A stretch of DNA of 64,000 nt, taken from positions 4,402,001 through 4,466,000 of the forward strand of contig NW_026267104.1 of the NCBI RefSeq assembly GCF_014633365.1, written 5' to 3'. Position 1 is the first letter of the stretch. Each line of letters opens with the position of its first letter. Origin of the DNA: Diospyros lotus (lineage: Eukaryota > Streptophyta > Magnoliopsida > Ericales > Ebenaceae). Shown here piece after piece: positions 1 to 11,450 of this stretch. Under the pieces are notes generated by a model. The model did not search any database and was not told the origin of the DNA. It was given only the letters and a program-made list of their open reading frames with translations. The position numbers and the translations under genes were made by a program.

Positions 1-364
1 GAGATGTGGAGCATGAAGAGATTTGTTCATACGCACTAGGCAATATAGAACAAAACAATATATATTTGACCCTATGGTCCATTTCAAGATTATTTATATC
101 TTCTTCACTCCAATTTTTTTCTTCTTCCTTAGATAATGTAAAACCATCCCTAACAAGTTTTCACAAAATATAACTAATTGAAAAAAATGTAGGATTCCAT
201 TCTCATTTTCTAATAGCTATAATTGGTTCCATCAAATAATGGGGGACGGGAGGGAAAAGTTCTCTCAACAATACCATTAGATACATATGAGGCCATTTTA
301 AGATCTTATCCTAGGATTTGAGATTGATGATCACAAATATTGTAAGACCCGCTCTGATATCAAT
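1..364 (-). mobile_element. Internal edge of a minus-strand LTR retrotransposon with its primer-binding site
   Basis: On the minus strand the 12 bases at 362-351 read TGATATCAGAGC, one mismatch from the usual plant initiator-Met tRNA primer-binding site TGGTATCAGAGC. They lie two bases inside the LTR end at 365. This places the interior of a minus-strand LTR retrotransposon to the left, running off the window. Bases 1-345 are AT-rich and show no recognisable protein. What is seen is the PBS and the LTR junction. Whether gag and pol exist further left cannot be judged. Confidence 0.6.
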
Positions 365-1349
365 TGTTGGTCCCTTGACACACACAATAGCCACTCAAGA
401 CAGTGGGTGAATTGAGTGATTAAAAACTTATTGAATCGATTATTTCCTTTTTAAAACTCTTGAGATTTTCTTATACACAAAATACAGTTGTTATAAATAT
501 ATATGTTGTTTGGAAATGATAACAATATAAATACATAAACAACCACGATATAAACACAAGATATGTAGTGGTTCGGTGTATCCAACACCTACTCCACTCT
601 TTCAATGTCAAACTGACACTTGAGGTTCCACTAAAATCACCACTAGGTTTCCACACAAGAGCACCTAGCAAATTTGTACACCCCGAGGTTTCCCCTTAGC
701 TCACCCCGAAAACTAATACAACACAATAATACACCTAGATTACTTGGGCTCTAGGATGCCACTCACAATCCACAATCTAATACAAATAAATCAATCATAT
801 ATCCAACACACTTGGACTACAATGAATATCAATACAAGAACAATATACAAGGCAAAATGAAATGATACAAGTTACCAATAAGAAGAAGACTTCTTCTTTG
901 CCTTGAGGCTCCAATGGATAGATCTTGAAGCTCTTTGGGTCTTGGATTGTTTTGATTGAGTGCTTGAGAGCTTGGGTGTGCTTTAGGAAGATAGAAAATG
1001 GTAGAGCATTAGCCTCATCCAGATTTCTCCTCTTGATATTTATATTGGGGCTTCCAAAACAACTTGCAACGACTCCAAAAATTCGACCGTTGGAGTCTGG
1101 CAGTCGACTGCTCTAACCGACAGTCGACTCCGTGACACCCATAGTCGACTCTTGCTGCCAACAATCGACTGGACAAAACCCACTCTCGGCTACCTCGACT
1201 CTGCATAAACAATGATCAACTATGTCGACTGATGCACATCCATAGTCGATTACCATTTTGACTTGCAGTTGACTGTCCCTCACCGGGAGTCGACTTTCAG
1301 TACAGATTTCAGAAAAATAAGATTTGTTTTGATAATACAATACATAACA
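365..1349 (-). mobile_element. LTR of a minus-strand retrotransposon (probable 5' LTR)
   Basis: The left edge is TGTTGG, read on the minus strand as the LTR end CCAACA directly before the PBS at 351-362. The right edge is less certain. CATAACA ending at 1349 would give a minus-strand start of TGTTATG, matching the TGTT/AACA termini expected. The length would be about 985 bp. I see no long coding frame inside, and the short frames in 471-1358 overlap on both strands without domain content. The superfamily (copia or gypsy) is not determined. The exact right boundary is an inference; the left boundary is well supported. Confidence 0.55.
1091..1300. repeat. Array of degenerate GTCGACT-core repeats inside the LTR
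   Basis: About nine copies of a motif close to AGTCGACT (variants AATCGACT, TGTCGACT, AGTCGATT, AGTTGACT, CCTCGACT) occur at irregular spacings of roughly 20-35 bases. GTCGAC is self-complementary, so the array can be read on either strand. It lies in the 5' (U3) half of the minus-strand LTR, where promoter or enhancer repeats are commonly found. A regulatory role is inference. Confidence 0.6.
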
Positions 1350-4300
1350 TAAATTCATTACAAGATATTTACATTTATTTAGTTTAAATAAATGTCCACA
1401 TTTTCTTTTATTTATATTTTACCTTCTATTCACTTTAATACATAAATGTAAATAACAAAGTACCCCCGTTTGAATTCAATAAAAATATCTAAAAAATCAA
1501 AATCCAAATAGATAAGAAAGTAGATTTTGGGTTTTAGAATAAATTCCGGATTTGACGATTTTAGCACTTCCAAAATATATACTTTCTATTATTTGAAAAA
1601 TTCACTAAAAATTATTTTCACAATAATGAATACTAGCTATGAAAATACCGGGAGTTAATTTTCCAAAAGGAAAACATTTTCTTATATGTTCCATTATAGT
1701 GTGCTAATATTCTACTTAGAATCAAATAACATTTATTGGTGCGGCTGTTTTTTCTTTTACCTACCATTTTTGGGGGCGTGATGAAAACAAATCCCTCTCA
1801 GTTAGCTTTCTTCTACCCACCATTTTTGTGATACTTTTTTGCTTCTTTTGTGGACTCTACTTAGTGTAGAGCAGATTTGTTCTTGGTGAGAAAAGGGAGT
1901 TATATTCAGCCGAGGGAGAGGGGCGATTTTGGGCAGTTTGTGGCCGGTTTTCGTTGGGGCTTTGATGGCCTTATTCTTGTAGTTACCTAAGTGATGATTA
2001 ATTTGTTGCCCAGATCTAAGTCTTGAATGCGATTATTGAGACTATAAGGGATTTTCTTCATATACTTTGTGTATATATTGAATTCTATTTTATCGAATGT
2101 TTGCACTAACTCTTTATTTTTGTAGATTTTCTGCTCACACTTTGTGGTTTGCGCACGTACGTTACCATATAAAACTGGGACTAGTGTATGGCCAGTTTAT
2201 GGCTCAAACTTGCATCTCATGTCTACTTTCCCTCCCCAAAACAAATCCTTCAAAAATGGTGACCAATTAATAGTCTAGTTTAACCATTACATGCACTTAA
2301 AAAAATAAAATAAAATAAAATATAATATAATATTAATTTCTGAGACTTGTATTTTTCTATATTTAAACTTAGAAAGTTATCTTAAATAAGAGAGGAAGAG
2401 GTTTGTACTATTATTTCTTTTTTTCTTTAGTGAAAGAAAAATGTTTAATGCTTCTTAATTATGAGACATTAACATAACTAGTAACTCTATTTGAGATTCA
2501 TAAGATTAAGCAACATTAATGCGTTATTCATATATAGGTCTAAGTACTATATCCCGTTAGATCATCAACATAGAGTCCAAGGATGGCATGGCGATAGAGT
2601 AAGCAAAATTTGTATGTAAATGGAGCGTGAAATGAAGAACACAATGTATATTATATATTGGAAACTAAAATAGCGGGAAGAAAACAAGGTTAGTCCCACT
2701 CACATCTGGGATCTAATTAATCAAGAATTGTAAATGTTGACTAGAAGACAAGTTAACTCTTTAATTGACTATATTAAAAAAAGATCGTGGGTTGATAATT
2801 GCATTTCAATTATGAAAATTTATAATGACAATAAAATTTCGTGATTAGTTAGGAACTCGGATGTATAAATATTTATGGCTATATATATGTTTAGAATCTT
2901 TTTCGATGATGTACTTGTTAAAATTCTAATCAATATTTAAGAAAAACAAAAGTCAATACTAAAGATCTTTTTTAACCTTGAGACGAAGAGAGAGAAGGAA
3001 GCAAGCTCTTAATTTTTCACATCTACTTGTAGGTTTCAAAAATTGGCATTAGGCTTAGGCTTGTATGAAAGGTTGTTTCCAAACCTTTGGTTTAGGTTTA
3101 TGCTTTAATTTCTTGTCGTTTGTATGGTTGGTTGTTAGATTCAATTAAATCAATAAAAACGAAGAACAATAAAGAATAAAAAGACTACAACTACAAGGTT
3201 TATATTAACTTAATGCAAAAATTTAAAAAACATGCTACCATGCTCTTATCCATGCTCGGCCCTTTAAGCATTGTGTCAGTTGTAAGAGTCAGACCTTTCT
3301 TCAGTTATCTTGTACTTGTTTATTAATTAAAATATAGATTAAAAAAAATTAAGATTTAACAAATAATTTTAATATAATATTATTTTGTTCATTTGAACAA
3401 ACCCTACTTGTGTAAATAATAAATTTTAGTCATTTGTTCAAGGCGGCTATGTGAATATTGAGGGAAAAGGATGTAAATTCTATTCATTTTATGTTATCCA
3501 CCTAAATTAAAAGATTTTAAATTATAACATTTGATAAATGAAGTTTAATTTTTATTTTCTAGATAAATTTATTAAAATAAAAATAAGCCATAGGGTTAAA
3601 ATTATTTTTAAATTCATTGTGAGTTATAAATCATAACTTCCAAGTACAGAAATAAACTTTTTTAATTATTACATTTTACATTTTTAATTATTTAAAAAAT
3701 CACAATATTTCAAATTCCGAAATAAAATATTTATTTATATAATAAATCAAATATATATATGTTGTTGGTTAAGGAATATATATATATATATATATAGAAT
3801 ATGTTCTGAACTAATTAAATATTTTGTTGGATTATATTAGTCTCCAAATTTTGGTTTCTACATAAATCTCCCCACTAACCCCAAATGGGTGCTAGGCGTT
3901 TTTGTTCAAAGAATTAAAAATATGTTAATTTTTGTAACCAAAATACATGGTCAATCAATATTAAAATTTTAAAAAACAAAAATATATAAATAACCCTTTA
4001 ACTTTTTGCTTTTGAAGGTAGAGTTCTTCGGCTTATCCTTCCTCCTTTTCCTTAGTGGACTTGCATGGGGTGGCGGGCTTCTGCTGTCTGCTTCGTTTTC
4101 TCCATTTTTAAAGATCAGTTTGCATATATACCTTCATTTATTACATATATATATATATATAATTAACCATGCAATTCTCATTTCCAACATATATAGATTG
4201 TGGAATTAGGAATATGTTAAGCTGTGTAGTTTGTAATAATTAGAAACAACATATATAATCAAATGATGCATTTGAAATTAAGAACTAAAGTTTGGCCAAA

Positions 4301-5043
4301 TTGTCTGACTAATTGCAACCTTTGAAGTAACAGCTGAATTTCTTTCCAACGATAAATCCCCATATAGAGAAACAATTAATTAAAAGAATTCATATATATA
4401 TATATATGTATATATATTCTACGAGATGATAGATTGTTTAAAGAGGAAGAAATTAAAGAACAGTTTTGGTAGGTATTTATTCTAGATTAATTGTAAACCC
4501 GCAACAGACAGCCGGAACAGTCAAAACCATTTTTCCATGCTTTTGTATCCTAAAACTTGTTCAAGGTCAAGGGCTAAATAAATGTATTATTATATGTAAA
4601 CATATATAATTATTTGATAGGAAAATCAAGACGTTATGAAAATTAATGAGCCTAAAAGACCCAATCATGATGAAGCAAATAGAGATCGATGGGTTTGGTT
4701 TCCTTTTGTTCTCTATAAGAAGGTTGAATTAATTGAATATTGGAATCTAAAACGAAGGTACAAATTAAAAATTTTGGTGGAATGGATGAAATTAAGAGGT
4801 CCGTATAACAAATCAATAATAATAATAATAATAATAATCCAGTCAGTAGGCCATTAAGGGAGACATATGCAATTAAGAATTCAGTATAATACGGATGCTA
4901 ATAGTTTAATTACAACAAAATGTGTTTATAAACATTGGCGATGATCATAATTAATATATATGCTTCAACGAAATTGATCAAAGCCCTAAAAACAACAAGA
5001 AGTCACTGATTAGAAAAATTTAAAACAATTAAAAGATCATGAC
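1350..5043. other. Intergenic AT-rich stretch with microsatellites
   Basis: No supported gene. The stretch contains short AT dinucleotide runs (around 3777-3796, 4147-4160 and 4391-4418), a TAAAA/TATAA run near 2300-2330 and an AAT run at 4816-4838. The short frames at 4006-4209 and 4636-4857 end in these simple repeats and show no domain, so I do not call them genes. Confidence 0.6.
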
Positions 5044-5849
5044 ATGATTCGGTTCTCCATGCGGCGCCTGCAAATTCTTGAGAAGAAAATGTGTGAAAGG
5101 CTACGTTTTTACTCCTTGTTTTTGCCATAAAATAGGGCCTACTCATTTTGCCATGATTCACAAGGTTTTTAGTGCCAGTAATGCCTCAAAACTCCTGGCT
5201 CGACTTCTGATAAGTGACCGTTGTGGGGTTGCCATTAATTACAATCTCCTATGAAGTTCAAACTAGGCATTAAGATCTCATTTACGACTGTGTATCCTAT
5301 ATTTTTTTCCTCCAACAAGTTAATTAGGGTCCATTGAAGTATATGATAAAACCCTAAATACATCCTTAATTTCTTTCTGTTTCTTGATTTAATTTGCTAA
5401 TTATGTATGATTTTTTAGGTTATCAATTTGCAAGCTCGTCTAGCTTTCTTGAAGGAATTATAGTTTGCAAACTCTTGTGCAAACTCTCAATATGTTCAAA
5501 ATTGATTTATCTCATAAACTAATTCAAACCCTATTCAAGAATTGAATTTGAGCTTCGTCGTCAATTTTGAACACATTCCATATTGTGAAAATGGATCGCT
5601 ACATGGATGATCCAAACCCTATTAGGAGTTTTGAAAACCCAATCATCCTAAAGGAAAATGTCTTATTTTCTAGTTTCCAATAAGATAATTCTCAACATTA
5701 CCCCATGGATTCAAATTCAGTTCATATGCAAACAAGCAGTAGTAGGTGGTTATTTCGAGACGATATTGATGAACTTGAATTCGTCCAGTTCAACAAAATT
5801 CAACACCGAGCATCAGCGAAATCTAAAGTTATCATCATGGGTGAATTAG
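5044..5849 (+). pseudogene. LBD29/LBD18-like LOB-domain pseudogene
   Basis: The remains of a class I LOB-domain (LBD/ASL) gene. From 5051 the frame reads [14 protein letters not shown] followed by a VFTP..F.CH block and the [12 protein letters not shown] block typical of LBD18/LBD29 proteins. Inactivating changes are visible. The ATG at 5044 is out of frame with the domain. The fourth zinc-block cysteine is Tyr (KGY). A frameshift follows near 5235, and a TAA then interrupts the DLIYDCVSYIF segment. The exon 1 end (CAACAA, then GT, at 5318) and the exon 2 start (AG, then GTTATCAATTTGCAAGC, at 5419) keep the family intron position, but exon 2 stops at 5463. Downstream, 5600-5790 still resembles an LBD18/29 C-terminus (SFENP, LFSSFQ, HMQTSSSRWLF, DDIDELEF). 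It faces the intact LBD16-like gene tail to tail. Family assignment is confident; the exact orthologue is inferred. Confidence 0.85.
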
Positions 5850-7688
5850 ATTATTAATTACTTTGTGAATTATGTAATGATATTGTGCCCCTTGAAAGAT
5901 GCATTTTGAGTTCCATAAATAAGCTAGAAACCCTAGAAATGCTAGAATAAAATAAACCCTATAATTTACTCTCTATTCTATGATTGCTTTTTTAGATCTT
6001 GTGTAACATTAGATCTGCGGTCGGAATGGTAGAGTGTAATTTTCTAAGAAATGAGCTGCAATTATTGTTTATTAACCAAGTTAAATTTAACCCATTTACT
6101 AAACAAACCTATCAAAACACCAACTTAATTGCAGCTTTTTCTTTGTTCTTTCCCTTTTCAAAAACCTAGCAACTTCCATTAGGCAAATAATCTTCCTTAG
6201 TCTTTTGATCCGTTTTCTTTTTTGTTTGTGCACCCAAGGTGCTTGTTACCTAAAATAGGGCTTTAGAAAGATATTTAACTACTACTGTCTATCCAAAAAG
6301 AAAAAAGAAACTACTCAAAGTGAACAATGGAGGATTTGATCGATGTTTCGAAATTAAAGCTGAAGATGCTAATTCTTCTTTGAGCAGCTAGGTGAATATT
6401 TCAATGTTATTCTCAGATGTTGAATTAATAATTCTGTGTAATGATAAAAAAATTATTTTTATGAGTAAAAATAAATTAAGGGTTTACACAATTTTTATAA
6501 TTGTAATGATAAAAAATTTATCAGTTGAATATCAATTTATAATTTATTTTTATTAAAAATTAATATTTTTATGAGTTTATTTGTATTATTGAGCAATATA
6601 TCCATTTTAGTCTATTTACACAATTTATAACTTGGGCCAAGCAAAGGTTTTGACTTGAATTTACCCATCTAGCCCGTTAGCTTGAGCGGGGGGATTGCGG
6701 TTTATAGAGAGGATGTGATGGTTGGGGTTGAAGGCTGTTGTGTATCATGAACTCCTTGATTTTCTTATTATTATTATAGTCTATATTTGCATTAATAGAA
6801 CTGATTTTCATCTGATTTATAATTTTTCAAATAATATATATATCATCAAAATAATGTGAAATGAGATTGTGTAGAATGTATATATTTAGCCAAATTTGTT
6901 TCAGATTAATAGCATCCAAATAGATAATCTTATTCTAATATAAACTTTAATTTGGTTGAATTTTCTGTTTGTAGAACATTACTTTACATTAAAAAAAAAA
7001 GCACCCTTATGATTAGAATGTTCCATAATTATAGAATGTCTCCATTCCATTATTCAATAACATCACTTTTTTTCTATAGGCATTCTGTAAACTTATCATT
7101 TCCCTATATATACATATATAAGGTAATTGAAACAATTAATTTAGCCTTCCTTGCCATCTTCTATTTATCTGGGCCTAGCGTAGCCCAAAATAAATGAAAA
7201 GTGAAACTGGAAAAGTCCAAGCCCTAACAAGAAATGAACTGTATGTAATTGAGCCCTAGCAAGAAATGAACTATATATATATATATATACAAAATAACAT
7301 GATCACTCCTTTATATCCATACATTAATTACAGAACTCACAGGACTGGACTGTCTTTTATCTTCAACAAAAGTGATAAAATCAATTTTCATTACAAAAAT
7401 CTCATTGTTATGTTATTTTTTTAATTAGATTTTTGTTTTTTACAAAAGAATCTGAAAAACCCTTCATCTCCCACACGTTCGCATCTCAAAGTCAAAGTCA
7501 AAAGGGAGGAAAAAGCGCAATATATAGCTGTAGGCTCATGATATAATATATTACTTATACCAAGTTTCCCTATTGTATACACATTATTAAGCCATATTAC
7601 AATATATATATATATATTATTATATTATAGTCTTAATTATCATTGTTAATTACGACATCTGGTTTCAATTAGCAGCGTTTGTGATGAT
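5850..7688. other. Intergenic stretch between LBD pseudogene and LBD gene
   Basis: AT-rich DNA without a supported gene. It contains short TA runs (6836-6845, 7272-7290, 7602-7617). The frame at 6952-7197 is low-complexity and shows no domain. The last few hundred bases before 7688 would include the 3' UTR of the minus-strand LBD gene. Confidence 0.55.
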
Positions 7689-8565
7689 TCAGTTTCTCAT
7701 CATGCTCAGGGCCAATGCGTGAAGCTCACCCAGCTCCAGCTGATGATGATGATCGCTTTGTGAAGCTCCCTTCTTGCTGCTGTAAAATGATGGCAAAAAG
7801 TATTCATCTCTGCTTTCAAACTCTTGATGGATACCCATTTCGCCAATGCTCTGATCCATAGACTCCTGTGAGCCCTGAGATGACACTGACCCCATGTAGC
7901 TTGAACTCGCCGGAAAATATGGCGCCGCCACCATGTTTTCCGGCCACTGGTCTTTTGCACTAATTGAGGCGTCAATCAAGTTTTGCGCCAGCTGGGCCTT
8001 CATTTGTGTCAGTTGGGCTTGCAACCATGCCACCTATAGCCAACACAACACAGCAAACAAAACAAAATCATATATAATTAGTTTACGAAATGAGGATATA
8101 TATTTTCTTTAACTCAAAAGTAATACTATGCAATAAATTCTTCATAAAAAAAATAAATCTTTACATAATGCATGCAGTTCTCTTAGATAATTAGATTGAA
8201 CTTGTTCAACTATATTTATAGAAGAATTCTATAAAAAAAAAAAATATCATTTTTCTTCATAAGTTTGTGAAAGTGAGAACCTGCTGTTGCAAGGCGAAGA
8301 TGTGGGCGACGCAGCCATAGACAGGATCGCTGACTCTGGCCTGAGCTTCGTAGGCGATAGTCAACATCGCCTCCCAGCGATCGGCCGCTGGCACATGGAG
8401 CAACAGCTTGGAGGCGTTGCTGGCGCCGAACACCTTATGAACGGCGGCGAACCGCCCCGCGCCGCCCTGGTCCGGCCGGAAGTAGGGAGCGAAAACGCAG
8501 TCTGGCGCGCATTTCCGGCGCAGGAACTTGCAGGCACCGCAAGGCGAGCCACTTCCACTTGCCAT
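7689..8565 (-). CDS. LBD16-like: LOB-domain transcription factor, LBD16-like (two exons)
   Basis: Plant-specific DNA-binding factor of the class I LBD/ASL family. In the LBD16/18/29 group, members act in the nucleus downstream of auxin response factors in lateral-root initiation (family knowledge). Exon 1 is 8565-8281 (95 codons), the intron is 8280-8034 with GT..AG ends, and exon 2 is 8033-7689 ending in TGA, giving 209 residues. The zinc block C9-X2-C12-X6-C19-X3-C23 is intact, followed by the GAS block ([13 protein letters not shown], about residues 43-55). The leucine-zipper-like segment spans the splice junction (FALQQQ, then [15 protein letters not shown]). The C-terminus ends [15 protein letters not shown], an LBD16-type tail. 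The first exon 2 codon is GTG, so exon 2 is not a separate start. The neighbour at 5044-5849 is a dead relative in the opposite orientation. LBD16 versus LBD17 cannot be settled by eye. Confidence 0.92.
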
Positions 8566-9060
8566 CGGAGAAACAGAGAGAAAACAACAATATAAATTAG
8601 GCGCACGGGGAAACTAGGAAATGGTGCAGAGCAGAAGGATTCAGTTCAGGTGGGGTGGGGAAGCTTTAAGGGGCTTAAAAGAGCGGGCAAAGGTGGTCCG
8701 ACTGTAGGGTTGAATGGGGACATTTGTTTATGGAATTCCTGCTAATTGGAGTGGAGAAATCATTGAATAACTTGTTAAAAAATGGTGAAATTGTTGTCGG
8801 TCGGAGACTCGTATGGGATAGAATGAGTGATTTGAATAATATTTCTCCGCCGAACGCTGCCGCGCCTGGGAACTTGCTGCCGCGCGCCAGCCTCTGCTAT
8901 TTTGTTGCTTTGCCAGATATTTTGCTCTGCAAAGTGATGGAGTCAAACGGAATGACAAAAGCGCCCGTTTCTGTTTTATTTTCTACTGAAGCGCAGAAAG
9001 CAATGAACTATTCTTATATTTTGATCCAAAGATCTAAGAAAGTTCTAGAAAAGTAGCTGA
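8566..9060 (-). promoter_or_regulatory. Upstream region of the LBD16-like gene with one TGTCGG auxin-response-type element
   Basis: Immediately upstream of the LBD start codon. A TGTCGG hexamer, the high-affinity auxin response factor site known from family work, lies on the plus strand at 8795-8800, about 230 bases upstream of the ATG. Only one clear copy was noticed and a hexamer can occur by chance, so its role is a suggestion. Short frames here on both strands have no domain content. Confidence 0.3.
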
Positions 9061-11450
9061 GTTTAACAATGGTGGTAATCATTAGGACAACCGCTTTGGC
9101 TTCCTCCTCAGATTGACCGTAAATAATTGTTCTTACTATATTTTAATATTAGTTAAAATTAAAGTGACGTACCTAATTAATCTAACATACAGTCTTTCAA
9201 AAGGAAAACCTCCAATGAAACAGAAAAGTTATGTATATGGTGTAATTAGATAAATCTTTTATCAAAGAAAAGATATTGTAGGCTTCAAAGCACTCGATTA
9301 ACTTAAAAAATGAAACATGTCAGTCACTGTATAACTCCTCATTATTAATTGACTCTGCAAATGTCATGTCGCTTGACTTGCAAATAGTAGCCTAATACTA
9401 CCTCATTTAAAAAGTGCCCATCTCACTCTTTCGGGAGATCCCTACATCAAGGATGAACACAAAAGGAGTTGGCTGGCTAGTACGATGCTAACTGAACTGT
9501 CCTCTACCCTGTTTGTCCTCTGCCCAAGTTCCAACTCAATACAACTTACTAGGACAAATCAGTGTAAAAAATGAACAAAGATGCTCGCGTCTAAAAACTT
9601 ACTGGCCTATGACGAAAAGGGACAAGCCATGGTACATCCTCTCTTTTAACTTAACTAGTTGTTCTTTTTTTTTTTTTTTTAGATTACGTCCCATTACTTG
9701 CGTCTTCAGCTACCCCGCCCCTAGAGTTATACTAAAGAGGTAAATCAAGGGATGTGCTCAAATAATCAGGGTGATAAACCTAAGCACCACAAATAACTTG
9801 TTCTCTTTTTTTCCTTCTTGATAGTTGTTCCTAGTTGTGACTCGGGCACGGAAAGGACTTTTCCAAAACCCACTAGTCTTAACCCTTTCTTTGCTTGCAC
9901 GACCCATGATCAATGCTATCTAAGCATTTGCCCACTTCATGACATAAAAACCAATCTTCATTTCATATGTACAAAGGAAAGATAAAGGCAGGAAGATACA
10001 CGCATAAAAGTCATACGAGCTTAACAGTTGAAAAAAACCCAACCTGACCTGACCGGATTCCAACTATGCCCTCAATGATTATCCCAATTCCCATTAACTA
10101 TCGTGGACACACCATTGGACTAAGACTTCATACCAAGATTACACCTCAAAGGAGAAGAGAGAGTATTGTATGCCAAACATACCAAAAAAAAAAAAAACTA
10201 AATATAAATAAATGAACTGTTTGGAGAAAAAAACAACAACAATCATTAATATTGCTCATCAAATAAAATACAATCAAATCATTAATATGGAAAAATAAAA
10301 TACAATAGAAAGGTAAAAAGAAGAAGAAAGAGAATATGGCATACCAAATATCATATATGTTTCATGAGTCAAGCAACATGGAGATATCTGATGATCTTGA
10401 AAATATGAAAAATCATGGAAATATAAATATATCAACGTCCAGATCATTCATATTTGACATCCTCATCCTAATCACAACGTGGTCGAATAAAAAGAATAAC
10501 AGTGAAAAGGCAACCGGTAGTGTTACAAAATTGTAGGTTTTCCCTGTATGAAAGATCGTGGGTATTACTGTTTACCAGATTCTCTTTCACTAAACTCCAT
10601 GGAAACCTCTCTCTCTCTCTCTCGCCCGCAGGAAGAGGTTCAGAAATAATATGATAAACGAGGCAATGCATCCATGTAAGAGTCCGGGGGGCAAGAACAT
10701 GGAGGAGGATGAAATCAAAAGAAAGTTCTCTCCAACTAAAATGCAAGAAAGTTCTAGAAGACGAAGAAAGTCCACTTTGTGTAACTTGCGACAAATCATA
10801 AAACTTCTGAATGCCAATTGACAAAAGCACAAGCAGAATTTAGTTTAAAGTTTGGATGTGTAAGCAAGTTGACCTTATTGGTTATTCCAAACAAAATAAC
10901 ATAACAAGATTTAGATGATTGATTGACTAGATAAGAAAATGGTTGCCCAAAGCAAACCAGATAAACCAATAAATCAAAATATTTTAACTAAGTAGTCAGG
11001 GCAGGTTTTGGTAGCAAAAGTAATATTGCTTTTTCGTGACTGGAATGTTAGGGGTTCAAGTTCTATAGAAATTAACAAAAAGGTGAAGGTAGCATAGTAA
11101 TACACTTACATTTGCAAAGTAGGGAGTCTCATGCACTCAGATGCCCTATCTAGACTAAATAGCAGATCACTGTGTGGGGAGGGGACTTCCTTACCTTGGA
11201 GAAGTTCACAAGTCATATGGATTAGTTTCATGGACTTCTGATGTTTCAGTAACCGGTTCCTCATCACAACTAATCTCCACATGAAAACAACCATATTTGA
11301 CATGGTGAAATCTCTTGGCATCCCTCATTATAATTTGCCTCCTAATCAAGTAATGAATTTTAATCATTGCATGACTATCACTCAAACTTTTGAGTTCATT
11401 GTAATTCTGATGGGCATTCTTTCTCCATTTTTCAGAAGATGAAATGATTG
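9061..11450. other. Intergenic stretch between LBD and PPR genes
   Basis: No supported gene. Features seen are a poly-T run at 9665-9680, a poly-A run near 10185-10197, and a CT/GA microsatellite at about 10605-10622. Frames such as 10468-10830 include the microsatellite in translation and are not credible. The last part (about 11330-11450) is the probable 3' UTR of the minus-strand PPR gene. Confidence 0.5.

Noticed and set aside
8287..8606. Open frames on both strands overlapping LBD exon 1
   Set aside because: They are GC-rich shadows of the LBD coding sequence; only the minus frame from 8565 has the LOB domain and a splice junction.
9655..9790. SINE shared with 53510-53600 (poly-T and AGGTAAATCA.GGAT words)
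   Set aside because: The shared words are short, and no A/B boxes or flanking duplications were found.
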